Shown in pieces: positions 31,479 to 44,871 of a stretch of 64,000 nucleotides of DNA (positions are counted from its first letter, which is position 1; every line of letters begins with the position of its first letter). The notes under the pieces were generated by a model. It was not told the origin of the DNA. It made no database searches and worked only from the letters and a program-made list of their open reading frames with translations. Made by a program: the position numbers and the translations under genes. The stretch comes from Ilex aquifolium (Eukaryota > Streptophyta > Magnoliopsida > Aquifoliales > Aquifoliaceae): the NCBI GenBank assembly GCA_951799425.1, contig OX637402.1, positions 32,022,492-32,086,491 on the forward strand. The letters run 5' to 3'.

Positions 31479-34400
31479 TCATTTGCACACTGTTTTCAGT
31501 CGCTTCGCCGCCTGCACAAACCCAGCAATGACCTGCAATTCGTCCAGGTGCTTCACCAAAGAAAGAGTTCAAATTGATCAATTGCATTGTCATGACACAA
31601 AGTTAATGCAAGCAAGTGATAACATTAGATCATGGCAACGCTTTGGTTGTCAAAAAGACAAACAATAAGTGCAAAATATCAAATATGTGTTTCTATAGGC
31701 AAGAATACTTTTGCTTTCATATATGGTAACTTGCTACAATTTGCGTAACTACTGTTATAATTTATAGCACCTACAAGTTATTTTCATCTACACATTAAAG
31801 AATACTCATTAATTGATATGCAGAAGCTTTTACAAATTAAAACACTAACAATCAGTCAGGTGGATTCCGCAATTAAGAGTTGCAGTTGATCATTTACTAG
31901 ACCTTTTGCTCAGTTCTGTACCATATAGTTCATGGCCCATAAAAATTGCACAAGCAAGCTCAGAAGTACCTGTGATGTAAAATGCCTCTGAACAACATCA
32001 ATTAGTTGCTCTTTAGATGGGTTGGGGATGGCATCCACCTAGTAAAATGAAAAAAACATTAACGCATACAAATACACACATTCCAGGCGCTGCAGCCATC
32101 CTGGGAAAAAAAACAAATATCCGCCAATGCCCGACACTAAACAACTCACAAGGTTAAAGTGTCGCCAATATCTCCATAAGGCAGCCATTTCTAGTTTGCT
32201 GAGGTCAACCTTCTGTACAGATGTAAAAAACTTACACAGTTTAGAAAACAGTCATGAAACAAATGCAAAATTTGCATAGAGTCAAATAAAGAACTGACAT
32301 AAAGAATGTAAATAAAAGGGAATAAAGATATAATAATAACAATAAAGAAACATAAAAAGGCTCCTTACCGTGGGCCCCCGAGGAGTAGAAACTGATCCCT
32401 TAGACTGTGAGTCACAAGAGAGAGACCTGCTCGTAGTCTTCTGAGATGACCCAGATTTATGCATACGATGCTTAGATCTGTGGGACTTTTGAGTATCATC
32501 GGATGCTGAAGAATTGGAAAAAATCACCACACAATCATGTCGGATGGTGGGCCACAAAGAACAAGAATAAAGGAGTGCAATAACAGAGCTTAAAGCATAA
32601 AAGTTTAAAAATGGATAGAAAGGATCCTATGTAACTACCTCAACAGCCTTTCTCTAAATTAAACTATAAAAATAGGCAGAATGATCAAAATCCACTACTA
32701 AAGTATTACTCTCCAAAATTCACTTAAACGGATAAAAATTGGGGAATTCTCTTTTCCAATTACAAATGTCTTCTAATCCTCAATCCCACTTGTTCATAAT
32801 ACCTCTAGCCAAGCACAAGGCAACAATATCTCTCAATCTAAGACTAATAATGTCAGACATCCTCAACCGAATGGCAGATCAAAATATGCAGAAGGTAAGC
32901 CCATTATTTCTAGCAATAGTGGAAACAGTACCAAACAATTCTGGATTAGATCAGAAAGTATCTCCAAGTTTTGGATAGCAAGAGCACAAAGCAGTTTGTA
33001 GACTTTGTTAGACAAACTCACCCAGATCCGAACCATTCCACTGCACATTCTCGAATTCAATGTCATCATCTTCCTCATTACCAGTAGGAGCTTCAAGCAC
33101 ACTCAGGGCATTCCTTTGTAACTTTACTTCTATGCCATTTGTAAGAACCTGCATTTTGTAAGCTAAATATTCAATTTCCACTTTTAAAAGAAACAACAAT
33201 GCATGACGAAATAGTGGGACTAAATATACAGATATATACATATTCATCTCGTACAGTATTGCATCGATAACTCTTCCAGGTACAGGAACTTCCTAAAGAA
33301 AGTACTGAAAAATGTCTCATTTGGCATTGAACCACAGGGTAGGAGAAATACCTATATTTATGAACAGAAAGAAAGAGAAAATCGATTCAACTTGAAACAA
33401 CATACTATGTTGCCCGCATAGGAATCCATTCAAGGCTTCGTAGATTCTAATATTTTCAATGAACATTATAAAAAGGAAAAACAATCCAAGTCTTCAGCCA
33501 CAATAGTCAATAGGGATCAAGAAACACAGAATTAAAAAAAAAAAAAAAATCATTACCCAATAAAATGGTGATTGCTAATCCCATCAGGAATCAGAACAAG
33601 TAATTAAAGAAAAATTAAATGCGGGCATTCATGCAAAACCAGAAAACCCTATTCTCACCCTGCCTAATCCAGCTCAAATGTACTAGTTCCATACAATACG
33701 TGATAAAAAGTTAATATTAATCCGAAAAGCATTTGGATAATTCAACCATTAATTGCAAACCCACCAATCCAATTAAATGCTCTAAGAATTCTCATCACAG
33801 AAGTACCATTCGAATCATGGATCAAAACATAACAGCCCCTAAAAGAAATTTCAAAGCAGAACAAGGAAGACATTACTTAAAAATCTTATCAAACTTGCAA
33901 TTAACAATCCTACTTAACAGGGAAAAAAAAGTTAAACGCCTAGATCCATGGATTAACAGTGATATGCAAAAGAACCCCAGTTCCAAAACTCACAACTTGG
34001 ATTCAATATCAGAATAAGACAATTTCGTGAAATTTTTCCCTTAAATAACCTCAAATTGCAAAATTGATCTCGTAAGAAGTTAATACATCGAAAATACAAC
34101 ATTCTTTAGCAAATATGCCAAACTTTAAGAAAAAAAAATAGGATAAATCATTGCAGATAGACTGAAAATGCTGAAACAATAAATAATACAGCATCAGGAT
34201 GTAAGAAACAAACCCAAAATTCCCAACTTTATACCAATACAACTAATTACACCCACATTGGTAAGAATACAACTAATTAAAATCATGAAAAAGTCCAAAC
34301 CGAAACCACATTACACAAAGAAACGCAATCTCAATAGAAATCAAACCCGAAATCAAGTAATTTTCCCAAATAACCAAAAAATTGTAAACTCTATTTACCA

Positions 34401-34599
34401 GCCAATGCCACCCTCCAAGCCCAACAGCCTTCTTGACCACTCCTTGAAGACCCACAAGCACCGACTTAGTACGGTTGTTCCCAGTGACAATCACCTTGGT
34501 GTGACGTGGCAAAACAGAGAGCTCTTCTTCACTACTATCTCCATAGCTCTGTAACTGTGAAAACCCACCATTGACGGAACTCTCAACTGCTTCAAGCAT
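31479..34599 (-). CDS. AFR1/AFR2: SAP30-like subunit of the Sin3-histone deacetylase complex (AFR1/AFR2 type), six exons
   Basis: Exons on the minus strand: 34599-34399, 33148-33022, 32505-32369, 32212-32150, 32038-31970 and 31550-31479. All are joined at GT-AG junctions and the total is 669 nt, giving 222 aa in one frame. The N-terminus is MLEAVESSVNGGFSQLQ, followed by VLVGLQGVVKKAVGLGGWHW, an acidic stretch (GNEEDDDIEFENVQW) and a Ser/Lys/His-rich linker. The C-terminal 67 residues (about 156-222) form the SAP30 Sin3-binding domain: KVDLSKLEMAALWRYWRHFN, then PNPSKEQLIDVVQRHF and LDELQVIAGFVQAAKRLKTV. SAP30 bridges Sin3 and HDAC1-type deacetylases in the nucleus. In Arabidopsis, AFR1 and AFR2 act in deacetylation at flowering-time loci such as FT. 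Short introns and exact phase agreement support the model. Position next to METTL4 recalls At1g19330 (AFR2). Confidence 0.92.
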
Positions 34600-34785
34600 T
34601 TCTATTACAACTCAGTGAGTCTTGTGAGCCCAAAAACTCGGTGAATTTATGGGTTTCAGCAAGTGAAATTAGACGTAATAGAAAGATCATGCATTGCAGA
34701 ATTTGAATATGAAAATTTTGAGAAAAATGGAGCGAGAGGTAAAGTAGAAAATGGGAATTTCTCAGAAACAGAAAACACAACTGTT

Positions 34786-34812
34786 AGAGAGAGAGAGAGA
34801 GAGAGAGAGAAG
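34786..34812. repeat. (GA)n microsatellite in the SAP30-like 5' region
   Basis: About 13 GA units lie 190 bp upstream of the SAP30-like ATG (minus-strand gene), probably in its 5'UTR or core promoter. Read on the gene's strand it is a (TC)n tract, which is frequent near plant transcription starts. Confidence 0.75.
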
Positions 34813-36874
34813 ATGATGAGAGTTACTGTGTGTTTTCTTTATTGCTTTTGTGTTGTGTTAGCTATGAATCCCCTACTAAACGAAATAGACCAATAGAGTG
34901 ACGCCACGTATTCACGCTTGTTAATAATGCGTTTGAGGCTTGCGTTGGGGGCATGATGTAATACCACTAGCGGTTTCGTTTTAGGGTGCTTTGACCTTTT
35001 GACTACTTGCGTAGTGAAGTAGTGGACGATGTTAAATGACAGAACTGGCCTCCGTGTTTAAAAGAAAAAAGTATATAATGGCGGTTTGGTAGTTGGAATT
35101 GGAGACAGGGAGGGGCAAACTAAGGAAAACAAAATTTTACGTGTGAAAGCCATAAGGCCCATAACAGAAACCGGAACTTCATCAGGAAGCCCCACGTGTA
35201 CGGTGGATCTCTACCTGCCGTCGGTGTTGTCGTGTACTAACTTTGGACGAATTACAATTTAACACATCAACTATCCTCTATATCTTATGTTGTGCCCCAA
35301 CTATTAAGTTTTTCATAATATCCCCTCGACTATAAAAATTGATTTTTTATATACAATAGAATACATGATTCTAAATCTACACGAGTAGTATAACGTTATA
35401 GAGTTAACTCTAGGATAGCCCTACACTGTACATCTTGAGTTTGATTTTAGCTAATGTCTTAATTTAATTGATACTTGTGATTTGTAGGCAAATTATAAAT
35501 ATTCAACTTTACTATTGCGAATGAGTCCAAAAGCTCTTGTTGTTGAAGTGTTCCACTTCATTTAAAAAAAAACATTTAATGTCTAATAGTGTGAAGTTAA
35601 ATCTATGACACGTCACACACCAGTATCTCTTAGGTTTGATTTTAACTGATGTTTGAGTTTAATTGCAATTATCCAGATTTATTTTCATAGGAGTAGGTCC
35701 AAAGGACCTTGTCTTGGACGTGTTTCTCATTAGAAAAAACACTTTTAATGTCTATAATTAGAATAGATCAAATTCAGTAACTACAGTTGAAAGTGTTAGA
35801 AACGCGAGAGTTAAGGAAGTAATAAACGTAATGGTTGGTGGCATAAATGAAATAGAGTCATAATTGAGAGGTTAAAATATAATATATGCACCCTTATCTA
35901 TTGTGCCCATACATAATTTGACAATAAAAATAAGTAATATAATATAAAAATATCTTGCCTCCTGTCCTATCCTAAGTCCTAACTAGCTTTCCCGCCATAA
36001 ATGAGCAACATGGGCCGTCGATCTAGGGTGACGTAAGTTCCAACCCTTGGATCATTTCGGAGTGAATCTAGGCGTTGGATTGGAAAAAGCAGAAATGTTT
36101 GATGTATCCCATATATATGTGTAAGTAAATGTAATGATCACAAAGTTGAAAGGCTTGTCTGTCCTTTTTCATAACGCAATTGTCAAAAAGCTAAATGATA
36201 GGGACAAAAAAGGAAAAAAGAAAAAAAAAGAAAATGGATGCATGCTGCGAATCCGCATCATGAGTCATGTGTACATGTCATGAGAGTCAATCTGACCCGC
36301 TCGCTGGTACATGGACCTACACACCACCCACGGTAGAGGCAGTGCAGAACCATAAAACTTCCTGTGGTCAACACTATTATATAATTTCCCAACTACTAAT
36401 ACACCTAATCAACATTACTTTATTTTTTGAGAATAATTTCTTTTTGACTTGTAGGCTATTGTGGTACTATATTTAAGCTTGTTTTTTGGGCTAATCATAT
36501 AGTGGAGATGTTTTATTTTGCTTTTGTATTATTTTATTTATTTTGTTTTTTGTTTCTTTTCTCTTTTTTCTTTTGCTGTTTCGAAACTCTATTATTATTT
36601 TTTTTTAATCCTCAATTCAAGTGTAAGAGAGAATGCAGCATTAATCATGAGTTTTAAGTGCATGAATTATTTGTGCTACCATAACATGATACAATTAATA
36701 AATAAATTAACCAAGTTAGTATCAAATCATTTGACAAGTTAGAAATAAACTTTAACTGATACAATCCTAAATTCAACTTGATTATCATATTTACTATATA
36801 ATGACAGGAGGCTCTTGTATTAGGCTATATATGAATTGTCATTGCTTCATGCAGTAAATAATGTGTGAGAACAT
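34813..36874. other. SAP30-like promoter side and intergenic DNA
   Basis: A CACGTG G-box lies at about 35192-35197 and is a plausible promoter site for the minus-strand SAP30-like gene. The rest is AT-rich with no gene recognised. Confidence 0.4.
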
Positions 36875-36887
36875 AAGCACAAATGAA

Positions 36888-37112
36888 ACTTCAATTGATA
36901 GTTCAAATGGTAACAGGGCCGACGTTATTAAATCAAACGTTATGACTTCGAATATTGACAATTCATTGGAATCAGGCCACGTGAAATTTATTACTCATGA
37001 ATATCCAAGTCCCGGGGTGGATGGTTTGTCTTTGACTGGATGAAGAAGAAAATTAATCGATGTGTACATAAACTAACTCGAACACTCTTAATTGTTGAAC
37101 CAATAAAAAAAA
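36888..37112 (+). mobile_element. tRNA-derived SINE, copy D, with perfect 12-bp target duplication
   Basis: The A-box-like GATAGTTCAAATGGTAAC and B-box-like GACTTCGAATATTGAC are followed by the family body (CCAAGTCCCGGGGTGGATGG, TTGTCTTTGACTGGATGAAG, AACACTCTTAATTGTTGAAC) and a poly(A) tail. It is flanked by AGCACAAATGAA at 36876-36887 and 37113-37124. This 12-bp direct duplication is the hallmark of target-primed retroposition and shows that the family is a real retroposon. Confidence 0.85.
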
Positions 37113-37404
37113 AGCACAAATGAAGGCAGAGCCGCATACCTTAAAAAACTATATGAACGGGGCATAAGATTACAAGTCCAAAGTCCTTCCTTTGTGTTAA
37201 AAATTGAATACCTTATTCATATCTACATTCCTAGCTTTAATGCTCATCATGTTCAAAACCTAAAATCTATGTATGTATGGTGTAGAGTTGATTATAGATT
37301 AGTGGATATTGATTATAACATTGCTACTCCATGTACTTCATCATAAACTCAACTCAGCTCATGGGTAGTTATGATACCACCTAGCCGACTCAATTCAATT
37401 AGTC

Positions 37405-37575
37405 GAAAAAAAATTTGGTTGTCAATTTTTTTTATCAAATCTTTATCCTAAATGATGTGACACAATTTTTACTATTAAATAAGTGAGTCTTACTAGGCTA
37501 CTAATGTTAAATGATAAAGATTATGTCACATTATTTGAGATAAAAGATTTGATAAATGTAACCTTTTTATTACAT
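37405..37575. mobile_element. Small palindromic MITE-like inverted repeat
   Basis: The left arm TTTATCAAATCTTTATCCTA (from 37431) continues through AATGATGTGACA. It is mirrored by the right arm, whose reverse complement reads TTTATCAAATCTTTTATCTC then AAATAATGTGACA (about 37512-37557). Weaker matching extends a further 20 bp on each side. The central spacer is about 40 bp. The target duplication is not clear in the A/T-rich flanks. Confidence 0.6.
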
Positions 37576-38988
37576 AAAATCATTCTTATTCCTTACACAT
37601 CCAGTTTCGTACATGAATGTGATGCCTTACGACCATGCTTCCCATTTTTTTTCTTTTTGGGGCAACACATTCATCCTTCCCTTGAATATGGAGAGTATGA
37701 TGTACAATTTTTAATAAGACGAGTAAAATGAGTTTTTTGGACGGTTAAGAAAATATCCATCTCTATATATAGTGGCATATTCTAAAGTCGAGTCCCACTA
37801 GCTTGGCAAAAACCATCTCCTTTTCCCTTTCTTAGTACGAGATTAAACATTCCAAGGTCCAACCAACCCATGAAAAAATGCTCACACATCCTCTGATCAG
37901 GTAGCTTCTTGTATAAGAGACCCTGAATATTGACTGTCCATGGGATCTTGACCAGGGAGCTTGACCCACCAAAGCCATGGGAATCCAAGCAGGCACATGT
38001 GACTGGGAATGAAATAGGTCAATGGCCGTTTCTGGTTTCTTATGTACTACTATTCCAGAAATGTGTTGCCTGCCGGTTAGGGCAACTTGGGGAAATAATA
38101 GATGGAACTCTTAATACTTTTTCTCCCCATTTATTTTGTTTTAGGCAGATCATCTACTATGATCAGTGAGGGATTCCCTTAAATACAACACGTCCCAGTT
38201 GAATTCATAAAATTGAAGAAAATCATATTTGAGAAGATCTCACCGTCCCCAAAGACGATCTCTAATCTCTTAACCACTTGATTTGGACAACTCCGCATGG
38301 TTTATCTAATGATGGTCGACTAATCAACGAGAAAGGTGCATGACAATCAACAAGTGATTAAGGATAATGTGACTCACATGTATGTATGTGTGTGCGCAAT
38401 TGGTTTGGCTGTGGTGTAATGCATAGATTCCGCGATAATGTAATCAAGAACTACAAGAGGCAGATATAAGTTTCACAATCATATTAAATATGCACAATAC
38501 ATTACAACAGTGGATAAAAACAACTTTACAACAGATATATGGCCAGAGGAGGTCATTCTATTTTCACAATTACAAAGAATATGACAAGAGAAGTCTCCTA
38601 TAGCTCTGCATTTATGGTATCAGTCTCCTACCTTTTCTCTACCTTGAGTTCCTTTAAAAGAAAATGACAACCAATCTCCTCCATCTTCAAAAAGCTACTT
38701 TAAAATGCTATGAAACTCATTGATCCTTTTCCTTTCTTGTTCTTTTCTTTTCTAATCTTCTTTCTTTCCCCTATTTCTTTTCATACTTTATTTTTTTCCC
38801 CAATAATCAGTACTACTATTCCTTCATCCCCTGGAACAGGAATGCATAATTGCTGCCACCACCTAGCATAGGATGCAGTCTTTGACCAAGTTGGTTTTAG
38901 TGATATACAGTTTATGAAATACAGTTATCTACTAGATATGATACCCTATTTCATATGCTTTTGTGCATATGAATTTTGTACAGAGGCT
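37576..38988. other. Intergenic, 3' flank of the NAC gene
   Basis: No gene recognised. The part nearest 38989 is likely the 3'UTR of the minus-strand NAC gene. Pyrimidine-rich stretches lie at 38720-38800. Confidence 0.4.
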
Positions 38989-41304
38989 CTAGAATGGCAT
39001 GAAGCATAGATATTTCTTCTTCAGCTTTTTCATTCTGCCAACAACAGGCTCAGTCTTCCCTTCTGAGACAGGTTTAGCGGTACTAGATGATTCAGCGACA
39101 TTAGAGAAATTTGATGTACCTCCATTTATATGGTTCGCCTTCAGCCTCTTGACAGCATGCTCAGGGACTCTTCTTTCTATGAATTTCTCCTTACTAGCTG
39201 AAACAGATTGGGTCCTTTCCACAGGCAACTTACTTCCACATCCACTAATTAGAGATCCTGTGAACAAAGTTCAAATAAAATAAGTGCTACAGAAATAAGT
39301 AGTCTACTCTGATCCCACTGAAAGAAAGAATAAACTAAGCTTGGAACCTAATCAGGACATGTTTCTTCTTATTATCGAAGAAAAATATTAGATAGATACT
39401 AAATCAAATGCTTAAATACATGAATACAGCAGCAAAAGGAGGTGTGGCCATTCAAATGCAAGAAAAAAATGAATCCTTTATTTCTCTTTCTTCTCTTACT
39501 CAAGGGGAGAAAGAAAAATAGGGTCTTCCAGAGGAAGCATAGAAGGTACACTCAGTAGCACGCTTGATCTCGAAACAGCACAGCAGAAACTCACAAGGTC
39601 GGCATGGATTGCAATGCACCCACAACCTCAGGGTCCTCCCAATCTAGGTCACTAGAAATGGAAGGGGATATACTCGTACATCAAAAAGTGACTACGTTGG
39701 ATCAAAACATTTTAATGCTGTGTTTTTATCATAGACAAAGTTAATAAACAAATTCACAACATCTCTCTCACAGTTAAAAACACACATCGTATTCTGCGCT
39801 TATCCAAATCTTTCAATTACCAGTTTGATCATCTAAAGATCAATATGGTTTAACATCCAAATGCAAATCCTGGATTGGTAGACCCTAGTTACATGCAAGC
39901 TTTTATCCTGTAAAGTCTAGAATAGTTTAAAAAGGATGAAGATAAGAATCCTGGCATACCTAATGTGGGTGGAGGCATAACCACCTCATTTGGCCTGACA
40001 GATGCAGATACATTCAACTTGAAACTAGAATCCTTCCTCCGCATGTCTTTGTTATTTTCATCCTCAAGATCTTGCAACAGGGCCAATGCATCAAAACACT
40101 CTTCTGATGTCAAGGACAGACAGCTCGAATTGTCCGAACTGGAAGAAGGTGATTTGGGGTCAGCAAGATCATGTAACTCCAAGTAGTCACCTCTTAAAAT
40201 ATAATCAAGTTCATGCAGATTTTCTGCAGGAGGATCTGTAAATCTCTCAGCCACAGTTAATAATCCAGTCTTTTCATCACTCTTCTTCACCTACGAGACA
40301 TTAAAAAATTAGGTAAAGCATATGAACACACAAACAAATGCAAAGAATGGCCCCAAACTCCCAAACAGAACAGTGGCAACCCCAATCATCTCCTCATATA
40401 ACTCAGACAAACACACAAGGTTATAACCCAGTGTTGGTCCACACACAGTTGTTGAGACTGAAATTAGAACACTTTACCGCATTAAGCTCAGCATAAGAAA
40501 ATTACTAGAAGATTGCGGACCAATTCAGAAGTTTGGAGGATCCTTATCATCAATTATATAAACAACATCCAAGATTTTCAGTGCAACATTTTACTATCCA
40601 AACATTTTTCACATAAAAATACAGGGAAAACAAAGTTGAGCAATCAGCCCAGCAAAAGTACGCACCTTGCATTCACTTCTAGAACCTTGTCCGGTGCTAC
40701 CATCAGCTTTTGGAATAGTTAATGGGGTTGAATGGGGGTGGTTTCTACCATCAAAAGCAGTACTGCCGTGTTTGGGGTGCATTTCTACATTTGGGCTTTG
40801 CCTACCAGTATGAAAGACTCTGCATAGAGATTTTGAATCCTGCAAGGCCAACCAAACCGGCAATTGACTGGCAGGTCCGTCAAAGATGAGAATAAAAGTA
40901 GTGGTCAGAAAGTAAGCATATGGCCAGGAGCTTGCATTTAATACCTTTTTCTTGATGTTATGACATAGTTCCTTTGGAGTTATCTTGTACTCTTGCATGA
41001 CCCAATTAGTTCTTCGTCCTTGAGGGGTTTGGCCTTCATAAAATTCAAGTGTTGTTCTCCAACCAGTTATGTCAGAGTTTGTGAAAATTTTATTGGCCTC
41101 CCCTCTGGCCTTCCAGAATCCAAATTCAGTAGTTTTGTTACCATCTGAGGGTATGATATACCAAATTCCTTCTGTACATACCACATGCTTGTGTTAGCTT
41201 CGGTAGCATTGACCCAAGCTCATCCAATATTATATCTTTGATCCAAGCCACAATAAACAGACCATAAAAAATGCAACTCAAAGTACAGTCCCCAAAAACC
41301 TCTT

Positions 41305-41336
<32 letters not shown>

Positions 41337-42454
41337 GGAGGGAGGGTTGGAAGGAGGACATCTTGAACAAGATATTCTACATACTAATTACTAAGTGGAC
41401 GGATACAGATAGGTACAGGTCACTGGGCCATCCCTAAGTTCCCCAGAACTCTTTAAATCATGCAACAAGATAGGACTAACATGGTGCTATGACTATAAAA
41501 ATTATCTCTGCAACACTGTAGTAGCAGATGGGAAGTGCGATTAAGTTTATTATCTGCGTCGAGAATAAGACGAGAGAGTCAAGAAATATAATAAGTGAAT
41601 AACCAGAACGTCTAATCAGGATGTCAAACTTATTAGGCTCACAATCTTTATCCAAAATTTCAACATATTTGCAGTTTATTTAGTCACGGTGTAACAAAGG
41701 TTAATTTGGAATCGATGTTACCCAACTAGTCCAGCTCACAAAGAATAAATAGCCACCTAATCTGGTGTATCCCGTTGTAAAACACATCACTTAAAGTAGA
41801 ACTAAAAATGCAGTTTGATCTTCTAATCTGAAAACTGCCGGTTTGCTAGGTGATTTACATAGTAATCTTCAATTTGGACCTTTTTCAAAACCTTCTACAA
41901 TGAAAGCATGCTAAATCGGCATAGGCAATGGACCTTATTGTTCGATTGATTGCCTCAAAATAACAGATCAACCACATTAATGGCAAACAATATATTATTG
42001 CCTTATAATAATAAATCAACACCATTACTGGCAACAACATACAAGAGACAGCACTCTCTTCACAGCTAAACAAGTAGCTTTGCACGTAGAATATATTTTA
42101 AAGCAATTTCCGCACACAAGACCAATAGGAATACACAAAGGCTGACAGTGTCTTGTTCATGCAAGACACAAAGGTAAAAAAATATTATTTAACCGTGAAA
42201 AAATGTCTGATCATAAATGCGTGTGAGAGAGGTAACACCATTGGCACAACACTAAAATATGGATATCACATAACGATAATTTGATACTAACCAGGTAAAT
42301 AGGAGGGCCTGTGCTGGTATGGATCTATATCGGCAATGACATTGCCTGGGAGAGGGGATCCACGTTCCAATTTCTCCAAACGCATACAGAGCTCCTCATC
42401 AGTCCAATATAAACCAATATCAGCAGGAGGAGGGACAGGTGCTGGGGGACACAT
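38989..42454 (-). CDS. Atypical NAC-domain transcription factor, five exons
   Basis: Exons on the minus strand: 42454-42292, 41171-40945, 40839-40666, 40290-39960 and 39257-38989. Together they make 1164 nt in one frame, giving 387 aa. The NAC domain occupies the first about 130 residues. WTDEELCMRLEKLERGSPLP and NVIADIDPYQHRPSYLPE match subdomains A-B, and GIWYIIPSDGNKTTEFGFWK matches C. ITGWRTTLEFYEGQTPQGRR plus TNWVMQEYKIT matches D. The usual LPPGFRFHPTDEEL start is replaced by ADIGLYWTDEELC, and GYWKATG by GFWKARG. The C-terminal half is acidic and Ser-rich (SSSSDNSSCLSLTSEECFDAL, trimmed), as in activation regions, and the protein ends with basic KKLKKKY, a possible nuclear signal. Which NAC subgroup this is I cannot say. 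All junctions obey GT-AG. Confidence 0.88.
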
Positions 42455-43556
42455 GGCAACTCAATTTAAGTGGAGTGGAAACAAAACCCTCGCCAACACC
42501 TGTGTCTAGATAGATAAAAAGAGAAATTAGTCCAACTAGAATATGAACAAACAAGAATGGAAATAGGTAGTCAAAAATAAGCTCCAGGCTGTCAACAAAC
42601 TCGAATATACAGGCAAACATATAGAAGAAAAGGAAAACTGATTTATGTTAGTTCTTGCTTCTTAGCGTAGAATCCTTTCAAATTAGAGTCCAAATGCCGA
42701 GTGACCAGCAGAGGGATGAACTATATCAGCTCCCCCCCACCCCCAACACAAAAAACCCACACACAAACGAGAGAGAATTGGGGGCGGGGGGAGGAGAAAA
42801 GGAAAAAAAGAATCCACCTCTTTGATGAAAACAAATAGAGAACAACACGCCTTATAAAAACGAAAAAGAATGCTACAAACAACGTCTTACATATATGAGA
42901 GGCATATATATATAATCGATTCTAACACATTCAAGAACATAACAGCAGCAAATTGCACACATATATATATACTCATAATCGATTCAAACATAGGCAAGAA
43001 CATAACAGCAGCAAATTGCTAAATGCAAAAGGTAAGTCTCAGCTACTTTAAAAGATGAGCAGTCATCTGAACAAGTACCGTTGACTTCAACCTTGACTTG
43101 AAAACCTTATCCAATATTATGTGATCAACAGCCAAAACATTTTCTCATCTCTTCCGTACTTCAAAAATCAAACGATTTAATAAAGCAAAGAGAACATCAA
43201 AATTACTGGAGTACTACTGCTTTGTAAAATCACAGCTCCCCCGAATCCCCAAAATTAGCAAATTTAATCCGTAAATCTGATTAAATTTGATTCGCCATCT
43301 TAGCAGTGGATCCTGATATTACAAAAAAATTGACGGTAATTAAATTAGATCGCAGTAAGCATTATTCAAATTACCGGTAACGATAGAAAGGAACCATAAA
43401 ATTTAATGCGAACAAACGAAAAAACATACACAATTTACGCTAACAAGGATAAGATTAACCGAATTACAAAAAGCAAATTATGAAACAAAAACTTCAAAAT
43501 AGGTTTACAGAGTAATGATCGGAATGAGAAAACACAGGGTGAAGACGAATTCAAAC

Positions 43557-43567
43557 CTTTGTAGCCG

Positions 43568-43608
<41 letters not shown>

Positions 43609-43645
43609 CTCTCAGCTTCGAAAGGCTCAGTTTCTCACTCCACTC
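43557..43645 (-). other. Probable non-coding first exon of the NAC gene with (GA)n tract
   Basis: Downstream of the TATA box (43674-43681, minus strand) lies a (CT)n tract at about 43571-43607. It ends at a donor CTACAAAG|GTTTGA (exon end 43557). The start at about 43645 is estimated from TATA spacing only. The acceptor before the coding exon was not fixed; ACACAG|GTGTTGG near 42506 is a candidate. Confidence 0.45.
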
Positions 43646-43673
43646 CCTCTCGGGAAAGCGGACAGGTGGGAAG

Positions 43674-43681
43674 TATTTATA
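43674..43681 (-). promoter_or_regulatory. TATA box of the NAC gene
   Basis: TATAAATA on the minus strand, about 30 bp before the presumed first exon that contains the GA microsatellite. Confidence 0.55.
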
Positions 43682-43699
43682 GGGCTGGTACGGCTAGGT

Positions 43700-44871
43700 G
43701 TGGTTATCTGAATGTAACCACGGTTAGTTATTTCCCAGCGCACACTGTAAACTCTCTTTCTTCTCTTATGCGTTTGTATACAGAGATGTCTCTAACCGCG
43801 TGCCACGTGGTGTCCTAATAGTGGTTAGCTTATGCAATCACCCACTGAAACTAATCTGACTCGGATCAAACGCGTCCTTCCTGAGAAGCTTCGCTAAACC
43901 CAAGTGCTATGAAATTACCAATATGGTCATTGAACCCCACGACATAATGGCCTTTTTTTCTCTCTGAACTTGGATGACATAATCGACTTTGCATTGCTGA
44001 TGACGGACATTTCGTAACGACCGCTTAAGGGACGCCACGTCGTGCCTAAACTAATTTGTGATCATCTTAATAACAACATAAAATAAAATAATTTTATGCA
44101 CTCCATATTCTAATTGAGCCCATGACATAATGAATATAGTTAGACTCATTTATATATCCCTTTTATTTAAAGTGTAATAATAAATCAATTTAGAATTTAT
44201 GTTTTTAAGTGAAAAATTACGATTTAAAAAACTTTGCAAAACAATCAGAGTTAAATAAAATTCCTTAAAATCGTTTGAGGTGTTCTTTAAAAAATTAAAA
44301 AAGTTCGTTTGGAGTTATTTTATAACTTTTTTGATTTTTTATGTCAAAATAAAAAAAATAATTGCATGTATGTATAGATTATGCATAATAATTTCTAAAA
44401 TATGAATTTTAAATTTTTTTACGTTACTAATAATATGTTATAAATATAATAAATTAAAAATTTATTTAAAACCATCGACAAAACTCTAAAAAATCAGAAG
44501 AAAAGTCCATTAAACTTGAATCTATTTTGTTATCGTTGTAAGAAAAGAACATGTTGTTTTATTGTTATTGTATAGTTTTTGTTTTGGAATAGATATATTT
44601 TATTAAAATTAAGAAAATGGAAAAAAACCACGATACAAAATAAAAACAGTAAAATGATATGCAACATGACTTAATTAATAAATATCCACCGGTCGAAATT
44701 TAATTAAATGATGTCATGGAATTTGATCTATCCGAAATACTGACTCTACTCTTTTTCAGAGTGGTGGACTGGTGAGATTCCAAAACATTACACTAGCAAA
44801 CAAAAGTAGGGGCCCATTTGCAAGCAACTTGGTTCACACGCCAAAATGAACAACAAATGCTTGGTGGAAAA
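43700..44871. other. Intergenic, upstream of the NAC gene
   Basis: A CACGTG G-box at about 43804-43809 lies some 125 bp upstream of the NAC TATA box. The remainder is AT-rich without recognised genes. Confidence 0.4.
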
